Assembly (NCBI GenBank): GCA_963710315.1 | Contig: CAVPZW010000006.1 | Span: 248,001 to 312,000, forward strand | Direction: 5' to 3' | DNA from: Palsa-360 sp963710315 | Lineage (GTDB): Bacteria; Acidobacteriota; Terriglobia; Acidiferrales; UBA7541 | Length of the DNA stretch: 64,000 nt | Shown here: in pieces, positions 19,713 through 29,298 of the stretch | Position numbering within the stretch: position 1 is the stretch's first letter | How the letters are laid out: each line of letters starts with the position of its first letter | Program-made: the position numbers and the translations under genes | Notes under the pieces: generated by a model | Seen by the model: only the letters and a program-made list of their open reading frames with translations | Told to the model about the DNA's origin: nothing | Databases searched by the model: none

Positions 19713-19847
19713 GCTGCGGAAACAATATTCTAATTTGTCATTCCGAGCGAAGCGAGGAATCTCTCTTTCTTTTCCTGGGCTCAAACCACAGAGGGATTCC
19801 TCGCTTCGCTCGGAATGACAAAAATGGTGGAGCGCTTTTTTCGTAGC
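19713..19847. repeat. Dispersed palindromic repeat, family A copy 4
   Basis: Outer arms GCTGCGGAAA and TTTTTTCGTAGC; inner inverted repeat 19734-19824 (TTTGTCATTCCGAGCGAAG and its complement). Nearly identical in its inner arms to copy 1 at 10281, implying recent spread or conversion. It lies between divergent genes. Confidence 0.9.
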
Positions 19848-19953
19848 CTTATTCTAAAAGCGAGAACTGCAAATCAAGGCCAAGCCGGTATACAATGCCG
19901 CACAATTCGCGGTCTGGAACGGCTATCTCTGCATAGGAGAAAGAGGTTTCTCG

Positions 19954-20868
19954 ATGATGAAACGTAACGCGATTCGATTTTTTCTGGCTGCCGCTGTTGC
20001 GGCATTTCTGTTTTCCGCCCAAGCCAATTCCTGGGCGCAGAGCGCGCCTTCCGCAAAATCCAAAGCGAAGCCGCCACGCACGGTGCGGCTGTACGTATTC
20101 GATTGCGGCGTGCTGCACAATGCAGACATGGGCCGCTACAATTTGAAAAAGGAAGATGTGTTCACCACGGACATGTCCATGGCCTGCTTTCTGATTGCGC
20201 ATCCAAAGGGAACTTTGATTTGGGACACAGGCGCGATCCCCGACGATTCCTGGAAGCCGACCGGAGGAATGATCACGCAGCACCTCACGTTTCCCGACGG
20301 AACATTTCGCGAAGCGGATGCCGACAAGACGCTGCTATCGCAGCTCGCGGAAATCGGCTACTCCCCTGCCGACATCAACTACCTGGCGCTCTCGCACTAT
20401 CACTACGATCACACCGGCAACGCCAACGAATTTGCCGGCTCCACCTGGCTGGTGCCTCAACTGGAACGCGACGCCATGTTCGGGGGAAAAGCCTACGGCT
20501 CGCTGCAGCCCTCGACTTTTTCGGCCTTGCAGAATAGCAAAACCATCATCCTCAAGGACAACGAATATGATGTGTTCGGCGACGGCACCGTGATCATCAA
20601 GTCCGCTCCCGGACATACGCAGGGCCACCAGGTTCTGTACTTGAAGCTGGCCAAGACCGGAGGCGTCGTGCTTTCCGGCGATCTCTATCACTATCCAGCG
20701 GAGAGAACTCTGGATCGCGTCCCAAATTTCGATTTCAACGGCGAGCAAACCCGCGCCAGCCGAAAGACCATCGAGGCCTTCCTGAAGGAAAAGAATGCGC
20801 AGCTATGGATTCAGCACGATTTCGTCGGCAATGCAAAACTGAGGAAATCGCCGCAGTTTTACGAATAG
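19954..20868 (+). CDS. Secreted metallo-beta-lactamase-fold hydrolase (AHL-lactonase-like)
   Basis: 304 residues. Signal peptide (1-29), then an MBL fold with the zinc motif HYHYDH (H148, H150, D152, H153), a further histidine in SAPGHTQGHQ and aspartate in LSGDLYHYP. The overall pattern (DTGAIPD early, GHTQGHQ later) resembles N-acyl-homoserine-lactone lactonases, so hydrolysis of lactones or other esters in the periplasm is likely; quorum quenching is only a possibility. Start ATG follows GGAGAAAGAGG. Confidence 0.85.
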   Translation: MMKRNAIRFFLAAAVAAFLFSAQANSWAQSAPSAKSKAKPPRTVRLYVFDCGVLHNADMGRYNLKKEDVFTTDMSMACFLIAHPKGTLIWDTGAIPDDSWKPTGGMITQHLTFPDGTFREADADKTLLSQLAEIGYSPADINYLALSHYHYDHTGNANEFAGSTWLVPQLERDAMFGGKAYGSLQPSTFSALQNSKTIILKDNEYDVFGDGTVIIKSAPGHTQGHQVLYLKLAKTGGVVLSGDLYHYPAERTLDRVPNFDFNGEQTRASRKTIEAFLKEKNAQLWIQHDFVGNAKLRKSPQFYE

Positions 20869-20897
20869 CTCCCGGCAAAAGTGGGATGCAATGTTAA

Positions 20898-20970
20898 GTG
20901 GCATAGGCTTCAGCCTGTGCGGGTTAGTCCTTGCAAGGCCTAAAACCGCACAGGCTGAAGCCTATGCCAC
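20898..20970. repeat. Dispersed palindromic repeat, family B copy 2
   Basis: Arms begin GTGGCATAGGCTTCAGCCTG and pair with the right arm along their whole length. Differences from copies 1 and 3 are mirrored in both arms, so pairing is preserved. Located just after the lactonase-like gene. Confidence 0.9.
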
Positions 20971-21005
20971 AAAATTCCAAATCACATGAGAAATCATTGA
21001 CTAAA

Positions 21006-21044
21006 TTAAACGCCGCTGCGGTGAGAAGCCGCAGCGGCGTTTAA
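21006..21044. terminator. Strong bidirectional hairpin between convergent genes
   Basis: Sixteen-base-pair stem (TTAAACGCCGCTGCGG with its complement) around a 7-base loop, between the rightward lactonase and the leftward NHL gene. T-tracts are short, but the A/T closure on both sides fits a two-way intrinsic terminator. Confidence 0.75.
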
Positions 21045-21093
21045 CTTTGTCAGCGCTTGCTTTGCGAAGAAGCGGGCAGCGATTAATTTGCAG

Positions 21094-22383
21094 TTACGAC
21101 CAGACGGGCTTCACGCCAGGCCCGATCAGCATAGCTGGGTTTGCGCCCTTCCTCGGCATGAATTTCTGCGCGCGGCCATTGTCCACTTCGGCCGTATACA
21201 GATTGCCTTCCTGATCCACGTGCATGCCGTGAACTCCCCAGAATCCGCCCGGAAAATCGCCGAACGTGCCCCAGGAGTACAGGAAGTTGCCGTCGAGGTC
21301 GTATTTGATCATCTTGTTGGTGCCGCGATCGAAGAGCCACAGGTGCCGATCTGCAGCGGCCAAATGCAGGCAGTGCACATCGGACGGCGGATCGCCCACC
21401 TTCCACATGTTGAGGAATTTGCCGTTGGTGTCGAACACCTGCACACGGTGGTTGTTTCGGTCGTTGACGAAAACTCTCCCGCTGGGAACGTCAACGGCAA
21501 CTCCGTGCACGCCGTTGAAGTAGCCGGGACGCGTTTCGTTTGGAGGTGTTCCCTTTTGTCCCCAATCCATTAGGAACTTTCCGTCCTTGTCGAACTTGGC
21601 GACGCGCGTGCCAATGTACCCGTCGGCCACAAACATGGTGCTATCGGGCAGCCAGGCGAGGTAAGTCGGACGAGAGAAGTGCGTGGCATCGGCGCCCATC
21701 TGATTGGGAGTCCCTATGGTCTGCACCAGTTTTTTCATGTCATGAGTGAACTTGAAGATGGCGTGGCGGTAGTCGTCCACCAGCCATACATATTTGTCCT
21801 TGTCGTATGGGTTGATGTAAATCGCATGGGGCCGGCGCAACATGCTGTCCCACTCCGGCCAAGTTTCCTTGATCTCGCCTTTGGCGTTCACCGCGGTGAT
21901 GCAGTGTGTCCAGCGCCAGTCGACATTTTCCGTGCCGTGGTTCGGGCCATCCAGCGGTCCTGGCGGGCTGGCAGCCGTGGCGTCGCGCCAAGGCAGGCGG
22001 CCAATGGGAAAGCCGAGGCTCGGCCCTAGCTGCGGCAGATCAATTTCCTTCGGCCGCTTGATGTTCGGCAATTCGCCGCGCTGAAGGATGAAGACGCGGT
22101 CCGGATTCTCGGCGAAAATTCCTTCTCCCGATCCCCAGTTCCACGCCTCGTTCCCCGGCAATGCGGACAAGGGTTGCGGCCAATTCGGGTCAACATTATA
22201 TGCCCCGAATACGTCCTGCACGCCTTTCTCTCCCGGGACCGCCGCAAACGAAACTTCCGCGGTCTTCGATTGCGCCTCGGCCTTTTCAGGCGAACTGAAT
22301 ATTCCTGAAACCATGGGTAGCGCCGTGGAGGCAAGCCCGGTCTTGATCAAAGCTCTCCTGCTCATCTTCGATTTTGAATCCAT
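21094..22383 (-). CDS. Tat-exported NHL-repeat beta-propeller protein
   Basis: 429 residues. A twin-arginine signal (SRRALIKTGLASTALP) precedes the motif AYNVDPNWPQPLSALP shared by the neighbouring paralogues, then NHL-type blades with repeated segments such as GTRVAKFDKDGKFLMDWG, NHRVQVFDTNGKFLNMW and DLDGNFLYSWG. The fold is a 6-bladed propeller related to peptidyl-hydroxyglycine lyase-like proteins; the actual role (binding or lyase) is unknown. Start ATG 22383 has an AAGGAGCG site. It is the only Tat-type copy here; the others have Sec-type leaders. Confidence 0.85.
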   Translation of the reverse strand: MDSKSKMSRRALIKTGLASTALPMVSGIFSSPEKAEAQSKTAEVSFAAVPGEKGVQDVFGAYNVDPNWPQPLSALPGNEAWNWGSGEGIFAENPDRVFILQRGELPNIKRPKEIDLPQLGPSLGFPIGRLPWRDATAASPPGPLDGPNHGTENVDWRWTHCITAVNAKGEIKETWPEWDSMLRRPHAIYINPYDKDKYVWLVDDYRHAIFKFTHDMKKLVQTIGTPNQMGADATHFSRPTYLAWLPDSTMFVADGYIGTRVAKFDKDGKFLMDWGQKGTPPNETRPGYFNGVHGVAVDVPSGRVFVNDRNNHRVQVFDTNGKFLNMWKVGDPPSDVHCLHLAAADRHLWLFDRGTNKMIKYDLDGNFLYSWGTFGDFPGGFWGVHGMHVDQEGNLYTAEVDNGRAQKFMPRKGANPAMLIGPGVKPVWS

Positions 22384-22644
22384 GTTTTCACGCTCCTTTT
22401 CAAACAAAGACAAATGCACGCGGAATTTTCGATTGGGACTTCTGGCAGGCGCATGGTACGCCTGTCCCGTCCCGGACACAACAAATTTACAAATGCGGGC
22501 GGCGCGATGGAAATCAGCGACGACACATATTTTCGCTCGCGCCGGTTAATACTCCGTAGTTTTGTTGACACCTAAGAGATCGTGGACTAGACTCCCCGCA
22601 ATTGCTGGCGGGAACCCACAATCGGTCAACAAGAGAGGGCGTCC

Positions 22645-23910
22645 ATGAAAAATAATCGAAGTGTTTGGGCCCGTGTGTTCGCCGTATTCGGGGGGATTGG
22701 CTTGATGGCATTCGCTGTGGGGCTGGGAGCGCAACTGCCCGCCGTCCCAAAATACAAGTTCGATCCCGACTGGCCGAAAACCATGCCCAACAACTGGAAA
22801 ATCGGCGGCGTCACGGGACTTGCCGTGGATAAAGACGACAACGTCTGGGTGTTGGACCGCCCGAATGACTTGAGAGATATGGAATTGAAGGCGGAGATCA
22901 CACCCAAAATCGCCGACTGTTGTACGCGGCCTCCCTCCATGATTCACATCGACAAGGCAGGCAACGTGATCGGCTCCTTCGACCCGCCGCAGGGACACGG
23001 CATGGCCGTGGACAGCAAGGGATTTGTGTACATTGGAAACGCTGTGCACGGGCTGAACACCGTGCGCAAGTACGATCCGAACACCGGCAAGTTGCTGGCC
23101 GAAATCCCTCGCGCGCCCGAGTCGCAGGCCGGCGGCGGTGGTGGCGACGCGGGTGATGAGGCTCCTGTCAACCGTGCTCCGGGCAAGGGCGGACCGGGCC
23201 CCGGTGGAACCTATCCGGTTATGGCGCGGGGGCGCGCTGCAGCCGATCCGGCGGCCGTTGCTGCGGCAACAGCAGCCTTCGTGGCCAAGTATCCCCCGAC
23301 GACTCCGATGATCGTAGGCCAGATCGAAGAAGTGCGGATCGATGAGCCGGCCCACGAGTTGTATTGCTCGGACAGCTACCTCGGCGGGCGCGTGATGGTG
23401 TTTGACCTGGACACGTTTGCGTTCAAGCGCGGTTGGGGCGCCTACGGACACAAGCTCTCTGAAATAACCACAGACCCAAAAGATCGCGAATATACGCCCA
23501 ATGGTCCGGAACCAAAGGAATTTCGCGGCCACCTTACACTGAATTTTTCGAAGGATGGCTTGGTGTATGCAGCGGACCGTGCCGCAAACCGCATCATCGT
23601 CACCAAAAAAGACGGCACATATGTAAGGGAAATCGTCGTGGCCCCCTATACTGCCGGCGGTTCCGCCGGCGGCGTGATGTTCTCGCCGGACAAGGGTCAG
23701 CAGTTCTTGTACATTTCCGATATCAACAACAACCACGTGTGGTTCCTCAATCGTGAAGACGGCAAGCTGGTCGGCCAGTTGGGCAGCATGGGCCAGAATG
23801 GCGGCCTGTTTTTCGGCCTTCACATGATTGCCACTGACTCCAAAGGAAACCTCTACACCGGCGAAGTGTTTAACGGCGAGAGGGTGCAGAGATTTGTGCC
23901 AGTGAAATGA
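22645..23910 (+). CDS. Secreted NHL-repeat beta-propeller protein
   Basis: 421 residues with an N-terminal signal/anchor (about 8-29). It begins YKFDPDWPKTMPNNW, a variant of the family motif, followed by blades including VTGLAVDKDDNVWVLDRPND and GMAVDSKGFVYIGNA. A glycine/alanine/proline-rich insertion (about 155-210) interrupts the propeller and is not seen in the paralogues. The C terminus HMIATDSKGNLYTGEVFNGE is shared. Divergent from the 21094 gene, so the two may share a promoter region. Start follows GAGAGGG. Confidence 0.85.
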   Translation: MKNNRSVWARVFAVFGGIGLMAFAVGLGAQLPAVPKYKFDPDWPKTMPNNWKIGGVTGLAVDKDDNVWVLDRPNDLRDMELKAEITPKIADCCTRPPSMIHIDKAGNVIGSFDPPQGHGMAVDSKGFVYIGNAVHGLNTVRKYDPNTGKLLAEIPRAPESQAGGGGGDAGDEAPVNRAPGKGGPGPGGTYPVMARGRAAADPAAVAAATAAFVAKYPPTTPMIVGQIEEVRIDEPAHELYCSDSYLGGRVMVFDLDTFAFKRGWGAYGHKLSEITTDPKDREYTPNGPEPKEFRGHLTLNFSKDGLVYAADRAANRIIVTKKDGTYVREIVVAPYTAGGSAGGVMFSPDKGQQFLYISDINNNHVWFLNREDGKLVGQLGSMGQNGGLFFGLHMIATDSKGNLYTGEVFNGERVQRFVPVK

Positions 23911-24014
23911 AATTGGGATAATAAGTTCGGCGAGACGTATTATGCTTTGGGTCGCCGATGAAGTGGAATGCGGAACGAACATGATCTCAAATCGTGGAGA
24001 GTGAAAACATATTT

Positions 24015-25556
24015 ATGAAGACCAGGGTGGGCGTTGCGTTTTCCATTGTATTGAGCGGAGTTGCTTTTCTTTGTGGAACAGGCAATGCCCAAGCTCCATC
24101 GGCTCGCAACTTCGCTGACGCAGCGGCATGCAACCGCATGGCATTCGTCAGCCTGCCGAATACCACCATCACTTCCGCGCAAGCCGTTACTGCTGGACAA
24201 TTCAAACCGCCTTCAGGTCCGGACGCGGGCTATGGCGACCTGCCGGCCTTCTGTCGCATTTCGATGTCCATCAAACCGTCCAGCGATTCGGAAATTAAAT
24301 CGGAAGTGTGGCTGCCGCTTTCCGCATGGAACGGCAAGTTTCAAGAAGTGGGCAACGGAGGCTGGAACGGCGACATTCAATACGCCGCGCTTGCGGAGGG
24401 ATTGCGGCGCGGCTACACCACGGCGTCCACCGATACCGGGCACGTGGGAGGCAGCGCCAGCTTTGCGCTGGGCCATCCGGAAAAGGTGATCGATTTCGGC
24501 TATCGCGCGATTCACGAGACGGCCGTGCAGAGCAAATCTGTGATTGCCGCGCTGTACGGCGGCCCGCAGCGCCTGTCGTACTTTACAGGCTGCTCGGGCG
24601 GCGGACGGCAGGCATTCGCCGAAGCGCAGCGCTACCCTGAGGATTTCGAAGGCATCATTGCCGGAGATCCCGGTTATGACCGCACGGGCGAAAGTTTTCA
24701 GCTGGTGGCCGCGGCGCAAGCCATGTACCGCAACCCCGCCGGAAAAATTCCCCCGGAAAAACTTTCCGTGCTGCACCAAGCCGCGCTGGACGCATGCGAT
24801 GCGCTGGACGGCATCAAGGACGGCATTATCAATGATCCGACGCGCTGCAAATTCGATCCATCGGTGACGCTCTGCAAAGGCGCGGACGGCCCGGCTTGCC
24901 TGACACGCGCGCAAGTAGAAACGGCCAAAACGTTTTACACGGCGCTGAAAGATCCAAAGACGGGCGAGGAAGTTTTTCCGGGATTCGAGCCCGGCAGCGA
25001 ATTGCGCTGGGCCGCCTTGGGTGAAGGACCGCTGCTCATGGCCGGCGACCTTTTCAAGTACGTGGTATTCCAGAATCCCAACTGGGATTACATGACGCTC
25101 GATGTCGGCCAGCATCTTGCTCTTGCCAGAAAAATGGATAATGGCGTGATCAGCCCCACATCTGCAAATCTGAAAACGTTTGTGGGTCGCGGAGGCAAAC
25201 TAATCATTTATCACGGCTGGGGCGATCAAAACGTCGCGCCGCTTTCCTCGGTGGAGTATTACGAAAAGCTGGTTAAGGAACTTGGCCAGAAGCAGGTGGA
25301 AGGCTCCGTGCGACTGTACATGGTGCCCGCCATGGGCCACTGCGGCGGGGGCGAAGGCCCCAATGTATTCGACACGCTAACCGCGCTGGAAAAATGGCGC
25401 GAGAACGATACGGCGCCCAGGGAAATCATCGCCTCGCAAATCGTAAAAGGCAGCGTCATCCGCACGCGCCCGCTCTGCCCCTATCCGCAAGTCGCGCAGT
25501 ACAAAGGAACCGGTAGCACCGATCAGGCCGAAAATTTCACGTGCCGCGTGCCTTAG
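24015..25556 (+). CDS. Secreted tannase/feruloyl-esterase family protein
   Basis: 513 residues with a signal peptide (1-25). The tannase-family catalytic set is complete: C193-S194 in TGCSGGGRQAF, D404 in HGWGDQNV and H442-C443 in MGHCGGGEG, the CS-D-HC arrangement in which the two cysteines form a disulfide linking the triad. Substrates would be galloyl, feruloyl or similar aromatic esters of plant material. Start ATG 24015 lies about 13 bases from GGAGAGTG. It lies in a cluster of secreted proteins with no dedicated transporter. Confidence 0.92.
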   Translation: MKTRVGVAFSIVLSGVAFLCGTGNAQAPSARNFADAAACNRMAFVSLPNTTITSAQAVTAGQFKPPSGPDAGYGDLPAFCRISMSIKPSSDSEIKSEVWLPLSAWNGKFQEVGNGGWNGDIQYAALAEGLRRGYTTASTDTGHVGGSASFALGHPEKVIDFGYRAIHETAVQSKSVIAALYGGPQRLSYFTGCSGGGRQAFAEAQRYPEDFEGIIAGDPGYDRTGESFQLVAAAQAMYRNPAGKIPPEKLSVLHQAALDACDALDGIKDGIINDPTRCKFDPSVTLCKGADGPACLTRAQVETAKTFYTALKDPKTGEEVFPGFEPGSELRWAALGEGPLLMAGDLFKYVVFQNPNWDYMTLDVGQHLALARKMDNGVISPTSANLKTFVGRGGKLIIYHGWGDQNVAPLSSVEYYEKLVKELGQKQVEGSVRLYMVPAMGHCGGGEGPNVFDTLTALEKWRENDTAPREIIASQIVKGSVIRTRPLCPYPQVAQYKGTGSTDQAENFTCRVP

Positions 25557-25618
25557 GCACCAGATCGGCGATTGCACCGTCAAGTTTCGAAGTGCGCACG
25601 CGGGAAACTCTCACCGTG

Positions 25619-26041
25619 CTACTTAGCTGGATCGACCGGTTTGGCAGGCTCGGATGGCTGCTCTGCCTTGGGCTTGGCCAGAAATTCATCCACGCGCTTC
25701 TTGAAGTCACCCCGATCGTCGTGCTCAAATCCGCTGTAGTTCGATACGACTTGCATCTCGCAACCCGTACCCTTTGGAACCAAAGTGACGCGGTTGGTCC
25801 GCTGCAAGAGCGCCCCGGTAATGGTGACGTGGACGGCATGCTTCACTTTGTAGGAAGCAGTCATTTTTGCGTCATCTCTTGCTGAAACGTTGTAATTTTC
25901 CGGATTGCTGAGCGTGTCCTTGACCGCGCCCCACAAATCACTGCAAGGAACGGAGTAGGAATCCTTGTAAGTCTCGCCAAACATGGGCAGAGATAGACCA
26001 AGCGACATCAAAACCACGACCATCACTCTTGTCTTCATCAT
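25619..26041 (-). CDS. Small exported protein of unknown function
   Basis: 140 residues. Signal peptide (about 1-22, ending near FGETYK), a compact alpha/beta region with SVPCSDLWGAVKDTL and KMTASYKVKHAVHVTITGAL, and a charged proline/lysine-rich tail. It has two cysteines in the mature part. I do not recognise the family with confidence. Start ATG 26041 is 7 bases after GGGAG. Convergent with the tannase-like gene. Confidence 0.7.
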   Translation of the reverse strand: MMKTRVMVVVLMSLGLSLPMFGETYKDSYSVPCSDLWGAVKDTLSNPENYNVSARDDAKMTASYKVKHAVHVTITGALLQRTNRVTLVPKGTGCEMQVVSNYSGFEHDDRGDFKKRVDEFLAKPKAEQPSEPAKPVDPAK

Positions 26042-26371
26042 GGCAGATCTCCCACACAATTGATTACAGTCTCAAAACCGAGACCGTAACCTCGCTCTTG
26101 AACCAGTTCTAAAATAAATCCATCGAAACAGTGCATCAGTGGCCCACGTCACATTGACCAGTGATCTGCGCGTGCATAGCCACAGCCGATCTTCGGTGCG
26201 CTGTTTCACGGCAGATACGAGAATTTCTCAACACACGTTTAACCGGCGGGCGATTAAGCCTCATACGAGGGTGATTTCATGGTTGGCAACGATTTGGCCG
26301 AAAATGGGTGTATATTCGCTCGCAGCTTACGGACCGAAATAGGTATTCCCGCTCAATCAAGGAGATCTCCG
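26042..26371. other. Divergent intergenic region
   Basis: 330 bases between leftward 25619 and rightward YncE-like genes. No gene, repeat or strong hairpin was recognised. Confidence 0.5.
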
Positions 26372-27424
26372 ATGCGACGATTTTGCTTGCCAGTTGTGCT
26401 TGCTGTAGGAATCGCGATGCTCGCGTCCCTGGGCCTCGCGCAACAGGCTCCCACTGCGGGCCCATACAAAGTGTTGAAGACGGCCAAAGTCGGCGGCGAC
26501 GGCGGCTTCGATTACGTGAATGCCGACGTCGAAGGACGCCGGTTGTACGTTCCGCGCAGCGGGCCCACGGCCCGGATCACCGTATTTAATCTGGATACTT
26601 TGGAGCCAGCCGGAGAAGTCCCCGGCGTCAATGGGCATGGAGCCGTTGTGGACCCCAAAACCAATCACGGCTTCGTAACCAGCAAGCCCATCGTGATGTT
26701 CGATTCCAAAACTCTTGCGGTCATCAAGACCATCGACGTGCAGGGAAATCCGGACGGCATTTTGTTCGACCCGTATAACGAGCGCGTTTACGACCTCAGC
26801 CACTCCGCGCCCAACGCCACCGTGATCGATGCAAAGGACGGCTCCATCGTCGGCACCATCGATCTGGGCGGAGCGCCGGAGCAGGCCGTCACCGACGGCA
26901 AGGGTCATCTCTATGTGGATATTGAAGACAAAGGCAACATCGCCGTGGTTGACGCCAAGACACTGGCCGTGACTGCGCATTACGATGTTTCCGGAAAAGC
27001 GGGCACCTGCGCCGGGCTGGCCATCGACGCCAAGAATCGCGTCCTGTTTGTCGCTTGCCGCGAGCCGCACGTCATGGTGATTCTCAACGCCGATGACGGC
27101 AACATCATCACCACCCTGCCGCTGGCCGGAGTTACAGACGGCGCCGTGTTCAACCCAGCCACGATGGAAGCTTTTAGCTCGCATGCCGAAGGCACGCTGA
27201 CCGTGATCAAGGAAAACAGCCCCACCAGTTTCGAGGTGGAGCAGAATCTGATCACCATGCCCAGCGCCAAGACGCTCACGCTGGACACCAAGACGAACCA
27301 CATCTTGTCGATCGCCGCCATGTTCGATCCCCCGGTGACTGGAACTCCGCCACTTTCGAACGGGCGCGTGGCTCGCGGCCCCATGGTGGCGGGTTCGTTC
27401 TCCATTCTGGTGGTGGGCAAGTAG
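26372..27424 (+). CDS. Secreted YncE-family beta-propeller protein
   Basis: 350 residues. Signal peptide (1-23) then repeated 40-45-residue units with patterns such as TARITVFNLDTLEPAGEV, PNATVIDAKDGSIVGTIDLG and GNIAVVDAKTLAVTAHYDV, the YncE/cytochrome-D1-like 7-bladed propeller. It probably binds a ligand or protein in the periplasm; no catalytic residues are evident. Start ATG 26372 follows AAGGAGATCTCC. It sits among NHL propellers but is from a different propeller family. Confidence 0.85.
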   Translation: MRRFCLPVVLAVGIAMLASLGLAQQAPTAGPYKVLKTAKVGGDGGFDYVNADVEGRRLYVPRSGPTARITVFNLDTLEPAGEVPGVNGHGAVVDPKTNHGFVTSKPIVMFDSKTLAVIKTIDVQGNPDGILFDPYNERVYDLSHSAPNATVIDAKDGSIVGTIDLGGAPEQAVTDGKGHLYVDIEDKGNIAVVDAKTLAVTAHYDVSGKAGTCAGLAIDAKNRVLFVACREPHVMVILNADDGNIITTLPLAGVTDGAVFNPATMEAFSSHAEGTLTVIKENSPTSFEVEQNLITMPSAKTLTLDTKTNHILSIAAMFDPPVTGTPPLSNGRVARGPMVAGSFSILVVGK

Positions 27425-27453
27425 AAGCGGCTCCTCGTTGAAACTATCACGCT

Positions 27454-27506
27454 CGGCAGTGACAGGATTGTTCTCCCGCGTTGCTTTGGACATTCTGTCA
27501 CTGCCG
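27454..27506. repeat. Inverted repeat downstream of the YncE-like gene
   Basis: Perfect 12-base arms CGGCAGTGACAG and CTGTCACTGCCG separated by 29 bases, starting 30 bases after the YncE stop. No T-tract follows, so it may stabilise the transcript end or be a protein site rather than a classic terminator. Confidence 0.6.
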
Positions 27507-27694
27507 ATGGCTGCAAGATGAGACACAAGTGTGGATTTGGGTGTAAGTTATCGGCTGGGTGGGAAGTCAAAATCGAAATACAGATGTGCAGCCGTCATTT
27601 TCAAAATTAAGAGATTCTGGCGTCCGTTTCGGCTAATCTTGCGAAACAGGATGCGCAGCCTCGATACGATACATAGAACACAGGAGGAAGGCCA

Positions 27695-29092
27695 ATGAAA
27701 GTGTCTGGTCGAAAAACAGTTGTCGGAGCAATCGTCTGCGCCGTGATTGGCGTTACGGCTTTGCTGGGCTGGTTCAGCGTGGAAAAAGTGAACGCGGCGC
27801 AACGCAAGGCCGAGCAAGGCCAATGGGTCGATCCGGCAAACCCCAGCGACGAACTGGTGGATGGCCCGTATCGAGTGGACCCCAATTGGCCCAAGCCCTT
27901 GTCCACATTATTTCCGGAAGAGAAGGGCTGGACATGGGGCGCGGTGCAGGGCGTGTTCGCGCAGAACCCCGATCGCATCTTCGTGGTCATGCGTGGCGAG
28001 CTGCCCGATTTGGCAGGCGCAAAAAAAGTGTACGCGGAGATCGAAACCGCTTTCGGAATCAAGACTCATTTGGAGGTTCCAGGGCGCGGCATGTACGGGC
28101 GCAATGCATCCGTGGGCCAATATGCCAGCCCGGGCGAGGCCTCTGACGATTACCTGGGCCAGGAAGGCAAAGACTACCGCTGGAAACACATCATCACGGT
28201 ATATGACAGCAAGGGTGATGTGAAAGAAGCCTGGACGCAGTGGGATTCGCTGTTTAAGCCGGACAATCCGAATGTGTTGTCGCAGGGCCGCGTCCACAAA
28301 ATTCTGATCAGTCCTTATGACCCGGAAAAGCGCGTGTGGGCCATTGACGACGGTCATGAAGTGATCCGCATATTCAGCAATGACGGCAAGAAACTGCTGC
28401 AGACCATCGGCACGCTGAACACAACCACCGAACGCAACGCCAAGATGACCGGCAATACCGGCCGCCCGTCCTATATTCAAAAGACAGGTCCGCCCAGCGA
28501 GACATTTGGCCGGCAAACCGATATTGCATGGCTGCCGGACGGCACCTTCTTCGTCACCGACGGATACGAGGAAACACGCGTCGTGAAATTCGACAAGAAC
28601 GGAAAATTCCTGATGGCCTGGGGCGAGAGGGGCGAGGCCGGCGGCCACGAGATGCGGCCAAACTATTTCAATACCGTGCACGGCATCGCCATCGACAACC
28701 AGCGCCGTCTCTACATCAACGACCGCAGCAACCGCCGCATCCAGATCTTCGACGAGAACGGAAAATTCATAAACCAGTGGTATCTCGGCGACGGTCCCAC
28801 CGCCACGTATCACATCGTCATGACCGCGGATCAGCACCTCTGGATGTCCGACGGCCACGGCAATTTCAAGTTCTACAAATATGACCTCAACGGAAGGCTG
28901 CTCTATACCTGGGGCACGATGACACCCGAGCCGGGCGGATTGTGGGGAACGCACCAGTTCGGCGTGGATCAGGAGGGCAACCTCTACACGGCGGAAGTGT
29001 GGGGCGGCCGTCCTCAAAAGTTCGTCCCGCGAAAGGGCGCCGATCCATCCCTGCTGATCGGCCAGCCGATTCGCGCGGCTTGGACCAAGTAA
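27695..29092 (+). CDS. Secreted NHL-repeat beta-propeller protein
   Basis: 465 residues with an N-terminal hydrophobic leader (about 8-28). It carries the family opening DGPYRVDPNWPKPLSTLFP, then GAVQGVFAQNPDRIFVVMRG and NHL blades TRVVKFDKNGKFLMAWGE and NRRIQIFDENGKFINQW, ending with DQEGNLYTAEVWGGRPQKF. Close paralogue of 30563 and 21094, with an extra segment (about 120-160) between the opening and the blades. Start ATG follows AGGAGGAAGG. A perfect intrinsic terminator lies 21 bases downstream. Confidence 0.87.
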   Translation: MKVSGRKTVVGAIVCAVIGVTALLGWFSVEKVNAAQRKAEQGQWVDPANPSDELVDGPYRVDPNWPKPLSTLFPEEKGWTWGAVQGVFAQNPDRIFVVMRGELPDLAGAKKVYAEIETAFGIKTHLEVPGRGMYGRNASVGQYASPGEASDDYLGQEGKDYRWKHIITVYDSKGDVKEAWTQWDSLFKPDNPNVLSQGRVHKILISPYDPEKRVWAIDDGHEVIRIFSNDGKKLLQTIGTLNTTTERNAKMTGNTGRPSYIQKTGPPSETFGRQTDIAWLPDGTFFVTDGYEETRVVKFDKNGKFLMAWGERGEAGGHEMRPNYFNTVHGIAIDNQRRLYINDRSNRRIQIFDENGKFINQWYLGDGPTATYHIVMTADQHLWMSDGHGNFKFYKYDLNGRLLYTWGTMTPEPGGLWGTHQFGVDQEGNLYTAEVWGGRPQKFVPRKGADPSLLIGQPIRAAWTK

Positions 29093-29112
29093 AGCTGCAC
29101 GGCACGCTCGTT

Positions 29113-29150
29113 GGCCGGGAGAAGGCATCTTCTCCCGGCCATTTTCTTTT
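29113..29150 (+). terminator. Intrinsic terminator after the NHL gene
   Basis: A 12-base-pair perfect stem GGCCGGGAGAAG / CTTCTCCCGGCC with loop GCAT, followed by ATTTTCTTTT. Classic Rho-independent form. Confidence 0.9.
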
Positions 29151-29208
29151 GTTGCAGGTGGCCGCTGCCCAATACATTGGGCGCTGAGAATGGCAGGAAC
29201 CTTCAAGT

Positions 29209-29222
29209 GTGACCGGTATCAC
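29209..29222. promoter_or_regulatory. CRP/FNR-type operator
   Basis: GTGACCGGTATCAC fits GTGA-N6-TCAC exactly. It lies 76 bases upstream of the 36-residue membrane protein start at 29299. Same dyad as at 29603, 42945 and 57743. Confidence 0.6.
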
Positions 29223-29298
29223 GCTGGCCTGTTGCGGCGGTCACAGCAGGTTCGGAAGTAATTGCGCGAGAATGGCGGCAGAAGTAAAGGAGATTGAC

